Of a DNA stretch of 64,000 nt, positions 58,521 through 64,000 are shown in pieces. The notes beneath the pieces are model-generated. The model saw nothing but the letters and a program-made list of their open reading frames with translations, did no database searches and was not told the origin of the DNA. Positions within the stretch are counted from its first letter, which is position 1, and every line of letters starts with the position of its first letter. The position numbers were made by a program, and so were the translations under genes. The stretch comes from Rhodothermales bacterium (GTDB lineage Bacteria; Bacteroidota; Rhodothermia; Rhodothermales; Bin80), in NCBI GenBank assembly GCA_958296045.1, contig CATQHT010000002.1, positions 124,001 to 188,000 on the forward strand. The letters run 5' to 3'.

Positions 58521-60680
58521 GTGAAATCATCCAAAGGTGCGCCACAGGCTGAGCGTTGCGTGGCACTGGTGGGCAACCCGAATGTGGGGAAGACTACGGT
58601 CTTCAATCTGCTTACGGGACTCAGGCAGCGTGTAGCCAACTTTCCCGGTGTCACCGTCGAGCGCAAGAGCGGCCGCCTTGCCGGGGCGCCGGATGTGGAG
58701 GTGATTGACCTTCCTGGCACGTACAGCCTGGCACCCAAGTCGCTGGATGAGCAGATCACCTACGATGTGCTGGTAGGGCGCTTGGAGCGGCGACCTGATG
58801 TAGTGGTTTGTGTGGCCGATGCGAGCAACCTGGAGCGTAACCTGTTTTTGGTAAGCCAGGTGATGGATCTGGGCTTGCCGGTGGTGGTGGTGCTGAACAT
58901 GGTTGATGCGGCCGACAAGGAAGGAAAGACGGTGGATGCGGAAGCCTTGAGCGCGGCCCTCGGCGTTCCCGTGGTGCCGATGGTAGCCCTCCGAGGCGAG
59001 GGTTTGCACGAACTCAAGGCGCACTTGGTGAACCTGCCAAGTGTTCCTGAGGGGTGGCGCTGGCCCCTGATGCCGGTGGTAGAGGCCCAGCTGCCGGGTC
59101 TGGCAGCGGAGTTGGGTGCGGCTGGGGCTGACATGCCGGAGTCCCAGGGGCGCATGGAGGCGCTGCGGGCGCTTACCGATGAGGCGGCCTTGGAGCCATG
59201 GACCGAGTCTGCGCCTGCCTTCGTGGCAGCCGTGCGTGCCGCGCGCACGCATTTCGAGGAACGCAGCGTGGCATATCGGCATGCCGAGGTGGCGGGGCGA
59301 TATCGGTGGGTTGGCCCGTTGGCACACAGTGTGACGAAAGTGCGGCGGGACAGCGATACTGCCTCGTTTTCTGACCGTGTGGATGCGTTCGTAACGCACC
59401 GAGTGTGGGGCCCGATTGCCTTTGTGGCGTTGCTCGCGCTGGTGTTTCAGGCGGTGTTTTCGTGGGCGGTGCCGGCGATGGACCTGGTAGAAGCGGGTGT
59501 AGGCGGGCTGGGGGGCATAGTGCGCGCCGCGCTACCGACCGGTTGGGTGACGGACCTTCTGGTGGAGGGGGTAATCGCCGGCGTTGGTAACGTGGTCATC
59601 TTTCTGCCGCAGATTCTGCTGTTGTTCTTCTTTCTAGGGTTGATGGAAGACACCGGCTACATGGCGCGCACCGCGTTCATCATGGACAAGCTGATGAAGC
59701 GCGTAGGGCTGAGTGGCGGCTCAGTACTTCCGCTACTGAGCTCATTCGCCTGCGCCATTCCGGGGATCATGGCTGCGCGGACGCTTGATAACGAGCGGGA
59801 CCGGATCATCACGATTATGGTAGCGCCGCTGATGAGCTGCTCGGCGCGCCTGCCGGTATACACGCTGTTTATCGCGGCCTTCATCCCTGCAGGGAAGCTA
59901 TTCGGGTTGGTGGGCTATCAGGGACTTGCGATGTTTTCCATGTACCTGATGGGTACGGTGATGGCTGTGGTGGCGGCCTGGGTGTTGAAGCGCTTCGTAT
60001 TCAAAGGGTCGCGCGGGTACTTCGTTATGGAGCTTCCCCCGTATCGTCGTCCACGACTGCGCCAGGTGCTGCAACGTATGATCAAGCGTTCGCAGATCTT
60101 CGCAGTACGTGCGGGCAAGATAATTTTCGCGTGCAGTGTGGTACTCTGGTTCTTGGCGAGCTATCCGGCAACCACACCAGGCGACGAGGAGCCGGGCTTT
60201 GCGGTGTCGACCGATGTGAGTGGTGCGGATTCGCTGGCTTTGGGCGCATCGATGCAGATTCGCGGCAGCTTTATCGGAATGATGGGGCGTACGTTGGAGC
60301 CGCTGATGGCGCCTTTGGGGTTTGACTGGAAGATGAGCGCCGGGATTGTGACGGCGTTTGCCGCGCGCGAAGTTATCATCAGCACGCTAGGCATCATCTA
60401 CAGCGTGGGCGAAGACGCGGACGAAACCAGTCTTGCGCTCAGGGATCAGCTCAAGACCGACACGTACCCGGATGGCCAGCCGGTATTCACGACGCTGAGT
60501 GCATTGAGCTTGCTCGTCTTCTTTGTGTTTGCGCTTCAATGCATGAGTACGCTGGCCATTGCTCGTCGGGAGACGGGGACTTGGCTCTGGCCCGCGGTGA
60601 TGTGGTGCTACATGACCGGCCTAGCATATCTGGCCTCGCTGGTGGTCTACCAGGGCGGCCGGCTTTTGGGGTTTGCGTAA
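58521..60680 (+). CDS. feoB: Ferrous iron transporter FeoB
   Basis: The 719-residue protein imports Fe(II). The N-terminal G domain has G1 GNPNVGKTTVFN, G3 DLPGTYSLAPKS and G4 NMVD; about eight membrane helices follow, with two Gate domains (LLSSFACAIPGIMAARTL and the later FAAREVIISTLG). It starts with GTG. Length and domain order are normal. Confidence 0.95.
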   Translation: MKSSKGAPQAERCVALVGNPNVGKTTVFNLLTGLRQRVANFPGVTVERKSGRLAGAPDVEVIDLPGTYSLAPKSLDEQITYDVLVGRLERRPDVVVCVADASNLERNLFLVSQVMDLGLPVVVVLNMVDAADKEGKTVDAEALSAALGVPVVPMVALRGEGLHELKAHLVNLPSVPEGWRWPLMPVVEAQLPGLAAELGAAGADMPESQGRMEALRALTDEAALEPWTESAPAFVAAVRAARTHFEERSVAYRHAEVAGRYRWVGPLAHSVTKVRRDSDTASFSDRVDAFVTHRVWGPIAFVALLALVFQAVFSWAVPAMDLVEAGVGGLGGIVRAALPTGWVTDLLVEGVIAGVGNVVIFLPQILLLFFFLGLMEDTGYMARTAFIMDKLMKRVGLSGGSVLPLLSSFACAIPGIMAARTLDNERDRIITIMVAPLMSCSARLPVYTLFIAAFIPAGKLFGLVGYQGLAMFSMYLMGTVMAVVAAWVLKRFVFKGSRGYFVMELPPYRRPRLRQVLQRMIKRSQIFAVRAGKIIFACSVVLWFLASYPATTPGDEEPGFAVSTDVSGADSLALGASMQIRGSFIGMMGRTLEPLMAPLGFDWKMSAGIVTAFAAREVIISTLGIIYSVGEDADETSLALRDQLKTDTYPDGQPVFTTLSALSLLVFFVFALQCMSTLAIARRETGTWLWPAVMWCYMTGLAYLASLVVYQGGRLLGFA

Positions 60681-60764
60681 CAACGCAAGGGCGATGTGCG
60701 GCCCGGGAGCGGGGCGCAGCGTGCAACTATGGCCGCTGGCGTTGGGGACGTTCCAGAGGGGATG

Positions 60765-60838
60765 TGGGCCCAGAGGGACTTGAACCCCCGACCGGCGGAT
60801 TATGAGTCCGCTGCTCTAACCGACTGAGCTATGGGCCC
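60765..60838 (-). tRNA. tRNA with CAU anticodon (tRNA-Met or tRNA-Ile2)
   Basis: On the minus strand a 74-base cloverleaf is visible: acceptor stem GGGCCCA paired with TGGGCCC plus discriminator A, D arm AGCTCAGTCGGTTAGAGC, anticodon arm GCGGACTCATAATCCGC (loop CTCATAA) and T arm with GGTTCAAGTCC. CCA is not encoded. The anticodon stem lacks the three G-C pairs of the initiator, so it is elongator tRNA-Met or lysidine-modified tRNA-Ile. Confidence 0.95.
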
Positions 60839-61094
60839 GGCGCGCACAGGTGAACGCCCGACCGCGCCTGCGGGTCCGAGTGGTTCCGTATATAAGGGAG
60901 ACCTACCCGGGGGGTCCAGTTATTCCAGGTATTAGGGACCAATACGGATTCCTTGGGTTCCTTGGGTGGTGGCCCATTCTTAGTGGATACGCGGTTGTCC
61001 TTCAAGAAGGGAATATCGGGTTTTGGTGGTTGGTCTCTGGCAGCCAGTAGCGCCTTTGGGAGCTTGGGCAAGTGTTCGCGGTTGGGGATCAGAT
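60839..61094. other. Region without a gene between tRNA and IS256 relic
   Basis: No coding sequence is recognised. Confidence 0.35.
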
Positions 61095-61960
61095 TCAGGT
61101 CGGGTTCGCATGCATGAGTGCCAGTGCCACCCAGTGGCGGACCGGTGCCGAGTTTTTCCTATAGCACACCTTGCGCGTCCATTTATCGAGGGTGCTGTTG
61201 AGATGCTCAATGCAGTTCGTGGTGCGCAGGGTTTGGCCGAGTTCTGCGGCTATTCCAAGCCATTGGATCGTGCCCGTGTCCTCCATTCCTTCCTCCAGAC
61301 TCCTAGGCGGCCTTGTGTTGTTTCGCAGTACGGAGGTCGGCCTTGTATCGATAGAAGCTGTGCCCAAGCCTCGCTGTAGTCTGGATTCTGACATGCTTGT
61401 TGCAGGCGCGCCCGATACACGAGCTTCCTGGGTGGGCCACGACGTATTGACGCTTGTTCCGGCAGCAGTGCTGCACCTGCACCAAGCCGCCGAAGACCTC
61501 TTTGCTGCCGGCACTGGCCCTTGGGTGCCATCGATGAACATCCCCACCAGATCGTAGTCGTTCAGCGGACCTGCACAGAAGTCCTCAAGTACCTCCGCGG
61601 CACGCTGCCAGAAGGTGCGACCCACCGATGATGGGCTCAGTACGAACGGATCCGCGTGCGCGGCCGTGACAGACTTAAAGTTGCGCTGACCAATACCGAA
61701 GAACAACGTGCGCATGAGCCCATCTTCTTCGATGCGCTCATTGTGAAACGCGCGATAGCTGAGCAGGGCCTGCGCACACTTCGCCGTGATATCGCGTATC
61801 CGGGGCACTTTGATCCACCACGGCGCCCATTAATGCGGACCGAGCTGGGGTTCCTTCCATGCCGGTGGTAGGGATCGCTGTTGGTGTCCTGCTGGAGCAA
61901 TGGGCGCAAAGTGACTCGCCTCTGCTGCCATAACGGCCATGACCATCTTCAAGTGCAGAC
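61095..61960 (-). pseudogene. IS256-family (mutator) transposase, decayed
   Basis: The minus strand encodes, over several frames, PRIRDITAKCAQALLSYRAF, EEDGLMRTLFFGIGQRNFKS, NDYDLVGMFIDGTQ, then after shifts EGMEDTGTIQWLGIAAELGQ and TLRTTNCIEHLNSTLDKWTR. This is the motif order of an IS256 transposase with deletions in the catalytic core. It lies 256 bp from the tRNA gene. From 61961 to 62229 no gene is seen. Confidence 0.8.
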
Positions 61961-62229
61961 GGGGCCAGTTGTCCACGATTACGTGTGATTTCAGGCACGC
62001 TGAGCAACACGCCGCAAATCCCTGCAAATAAACTCTCGCACCACGGTTAGGCCCCTATGTTAACGGGCCACGCAACCAGATACCCGCGGCCGCTCACGAT
62101 TTCCCGCTAATGAACAAGGTGGGGCTACGAAGTTGCGCTTGTCTCCCCAATCTTGCTCCGAAGAGATTCGGGAACAACTGGTTTCAATTACGGTAGTGAG
62201 TGAAATAACTCACTAGTGTATGTGACTGT

Positions 62230-63510
62230 ATGGACTTGTATTCGCGGCCGCATCTGGCGACGCTGAAAAGCCGCCTAAGCGAAGAACCTCGTTTGCTTAT
62301 TAATATTGCCGGCCCTCGGCAGTGTGGGAAAACCACGCTCGTGCGACAGGCCCTCGATAGCGTAGACCGTCCCGGCGAGTACCTGTCCGCAGACGAACCG
62401 GTTGTGCCATTTTCTGGGCATCCAAGCGGCCGTAGGCCTTCGAGGCTTTCGGCTACTGCCGCCGATGTACGACTCCTATTTGAACCTGATATACTCTGGC
62501 TCGTGCAGGCCTGGGAAAATGCTCGGAAAGAAGCGCAGGGTTCAGACAATGGATTCATTCTCGTGCTGGATGAGATCCAACATGTCCAGGGTAATTGGTC
62601 AAGGACTGTAAAAGGGATGTGGGACAGAGACCGTCAGGAGGACCTCCCGCTGCATGTCGTACTATTGGGTTCCGCGCCGTGGTTGATGCAAAAGGGCCTG
62701 AGCGAGAGTCTGATGGGGCGCTTTGAAACCATACGGCTCCCGCACTGGTCGTTTCCCGAGATGGCAGCAGCGTTCGGGTTTTCGTTAGACGAATATGTCT
62801 ACTTCGGCGGATATCCGGGAGGAGCACCGTTCATCCGCAACGAGGACCGGTGGCGGGATTACATCTTAGACGGACTAGTGATGCCCGTGCTGGAACGAGA
62901 TGTACTCGCGCTGGACCGCGTGAAAAAGCCTGCCCTGCTGAGGCAGCTGTTCGCTTTCGGATGCGAGTACTCCGGTCAAATCTTATCGTACACCAAGATG
63001 GTCGGACAACTGCAGGATGCTGGCAACACGACCACGCTGGCGCACTATTTGGACCTGTTGGCGCAGGTGGGGCTGCTCAGGGGGCTGCAAAAGCATACGG
63101 GAGGCCAGGCCATAGCACAGCGGCGCAGCAGCCCGAAGTTTGTCGTATTGAATACGGCACTCATGTCCGCGCTCTCCGAGTACACTTTTGCCGAAGCCAA
63201 GGCGGACCGGAGCCACTGGGGGCGCCTCGTCGAAAGCGCCGTCGGCGCTCATCTGTGCAATACAGCCTCGTCTGAGATGGAAGTATACTACTGGCGAGAA
63301 AAAACTTCGGAGGTGGATTTCGTCGTGCGCCGAGGGCGGCGCCGGATCGCTGTAGAGGTGAAGAGTGGGTCGCGGCGCCGCTCGGTCAGTGGCCTAGATG
63401 CTTTCGTCGACAAGTTTCCAAAGGTTCGCCCCCTGATAGTCGGCACTGGCGGAATGCCTCTGAAGACGTTTCTATCAACCCCGGCCCGAAATCTCTTTCA
63501 AGCAATATGA
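62230..63510 (+). CDS. AAA ATPase with DUF4143-type nuclease-like C-terminus
   Basis: The 426-residue protein has Walker A INIAGPRQCGKTTLV (about residue 28) and Walker B GFILVLDEIQHVQG, then a DUF4143 domain with ALLRQLFAFGCEYSGQILSY and a PD-(D/E)XK-like end (SEVDFVVRRGRRRIAVEVKSG). Such proteins are common in prokaryotes and their role is mostly unknown. The ATG of the next gene overlaps this stop (ATGA), so the two are co-translated. Confidence 0.88.
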   Translation: MDLYSRPHLATLKSRLSEEPRLLINIAGPRQCGKTTLVRQALDSVDRPGEYLSADEPVVPFSGHPSGRRPSRLSATAADVRLLFEPDILWLVQAWENARKEAQGSDNGFILVLDEIQHVQGNWSRTVKGMWDRDRQEDLPLHVVLLGSAPWLMQKGLSESLMGRFETIRLPHWSFPEMAAAFGFSLDEYVYFGGYPGGAPFIRNEDRWRDYILDGLVMPVLERDVLALDRVKKPALLRQLFAFGCEYSGQILSYTKMVGQLQDAGNTTTLAHYLDLLAQVGLLRGLQKHTGGQAIAQRRSSPKFVVLNTALMSALSEYTFAEAKADRSHWGRLVESAVGAHLCNTASSEMEVYYWREKTSEVDFVVRRGRRRIAVEVKSGSRRRSVSGLDAFVDKFPKVRPLIVGTGGMPLKTFLSTPARNLFQAI

Positions 63511-64000
63511 CCCACATCGTAGCACGAACATGCGTAGAAATCACGGAGGCATCGCCAGTTCCGTACCGGAGCGGCTCCCAACCGATTGCGGAATTCAGGA
63601 ATTCGGAGGCGTACGTGCTGCTCGGGGATCCCGGGATGGGCAAAACAACAGTGTTTAGAGAGGAAGCCCGCCTTGCGGGTGGGCATTACGTTACGGCACG
63701 CAAATTCTTGAGACCTGAAGTGTCGTCTGAAGAGAAGGCAGCCAGGACGCTGTATATCGACGAGCTGGATGAGATTAGGTTGTGCTCGAAAGACAAGTTC
63801 GGAGTCCTAAAAGAAGTCTGTGCCAAGCTGCGCGAACTTGGGCAGCCACAGGTCAGAATCGCGTGCAGGCCTACCTTCTGGTATGGCGCTTTAGATCGGC
63901 AATTCCTGGAGGAAGACTGTCAAGACAGCAAGGTTCGGGTACTGCTCCTTAACCCGCTGTCGGAGGCTGATTTTCGGGAGATGCTAGCGCAGAACCATGA
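63507..64000 (+). CDS. STAND/NACHT-like NTPase, partial (runs off the window)
   Basis: The first 164 residues are visible. After a short N-terminus comes Walker A YVLLGDPGMGKTTVFREEA (about residue 40) and Walker B TLYIDELDEIRL, then IACRPTFWYGAL and PLSEADFREML, the sensor and helical-domain hallmarks of NACHT-like NTPases. The C-terminal sensing repeats would lie outside. With the upstream DUF4143 ATPase it forms a two-gene operon; a defence role is a guess from the NTPase type. Confidence 0.75.
   Translation, partial: MTHIVARTCVEITEASPVPYRSGSQPIAEFRNSEAYVLLGDPGMGKTTVFREEARLAGGHYVTARKFLRPEVSSEEKAARTLYIDELDEIRLCSKDKFGVLKEVCAKLRELGQPQVRIACRPTFWYGALDRQFLEEDCQDSKVRVLLLNPLSEADFREMLAQNH

Overview
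The window looks like a chromosomal stretch from a GC-rich bacterium of the Bacteroidota/Rhodothermota kind. The main evidence is C-terminal secretion domains of the type IX sorting style (YPNPF or SPNPF followed by an LYDLxGR-like strand) on a GHL10 protein, on a WD40 protein and on one decayed fragment. The lineage is an inference; the sequence contains no rRNA or other decisive marker. Housekeeping genes alternate with dense insertion-sequence (IS) debris, so this is a genome with heavy transposon activity.

Layout. 1-2589: an IS21 element cut by the window edge. 2590-3438: decayed remnants. 3439-12669: ordinary genes (glutamate dehydrogenase, cation/proton antiporter, TerC, AroE, TPR lipoprotein-like protein, secreted GHL10 protein). 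12674-18409: an IS66-ended composite element carrying a coiled-coil membrane-protein gene, flanked by an 8-bp target duplication. 18418-20767: relics, including a broken PIN toxin with its small partner. 20768-31313: an amidohydrolase gene split by a nested transposon pile (ISNCY, then an IS5-like element, with IS1380 and IS21 inside), three levels of which can be proven by target-site duplications. 31521-34094: a giant WD40 secreted protein. 34290-38644: glpF/glpK, a membrane-anchored subtilase and a RidA protein. 38893-42260: a type IIG-like restriction-modification gene put out of frame at a run of 12 G. 42300-46324: an IS1595 relic split by a third IS21 copy, then an IS3 relic. 46424-47374: threonine dehydratase.

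48404-51780 is the most interesting locus: a tightly packed minus-strand operon of a JAB-E1 (ThiF) fusion, a DUF6527-like zinc protein and an OLD-like ATPase/TOPRIM protein, with a transposase relic abutting its 5' end. It looks like a ubiquitin-like conjugation/deconjugation cassette joined to an OLD nuclease, possibly antiphage, perhaps truncated.

53297-60838 returns to core functions: AlkD-like repair protein, ThrRS without a TGS domain, ProRS, a FeoA-FeoA-FeoB iron uptake operon and a CAU-anticodon tRNA. The right edge holds an IS256 relic and a two-gene operon (AAA/DUF4143 ATPase, then a STAND/NACHT-like NTPase running off the window), plausibly another defence-type locus.

How the genes work together: GlpK/GlpF form a glycerol uptake and phosphorylation pair; the Feo genes form one ferrous-iron transporter; the JAB-E1/DUF6527/OLD genes overlap or nearly abut and are probably co-translated. 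Most remaining complexity comes from transposons inserting into other transposons and into host genes.
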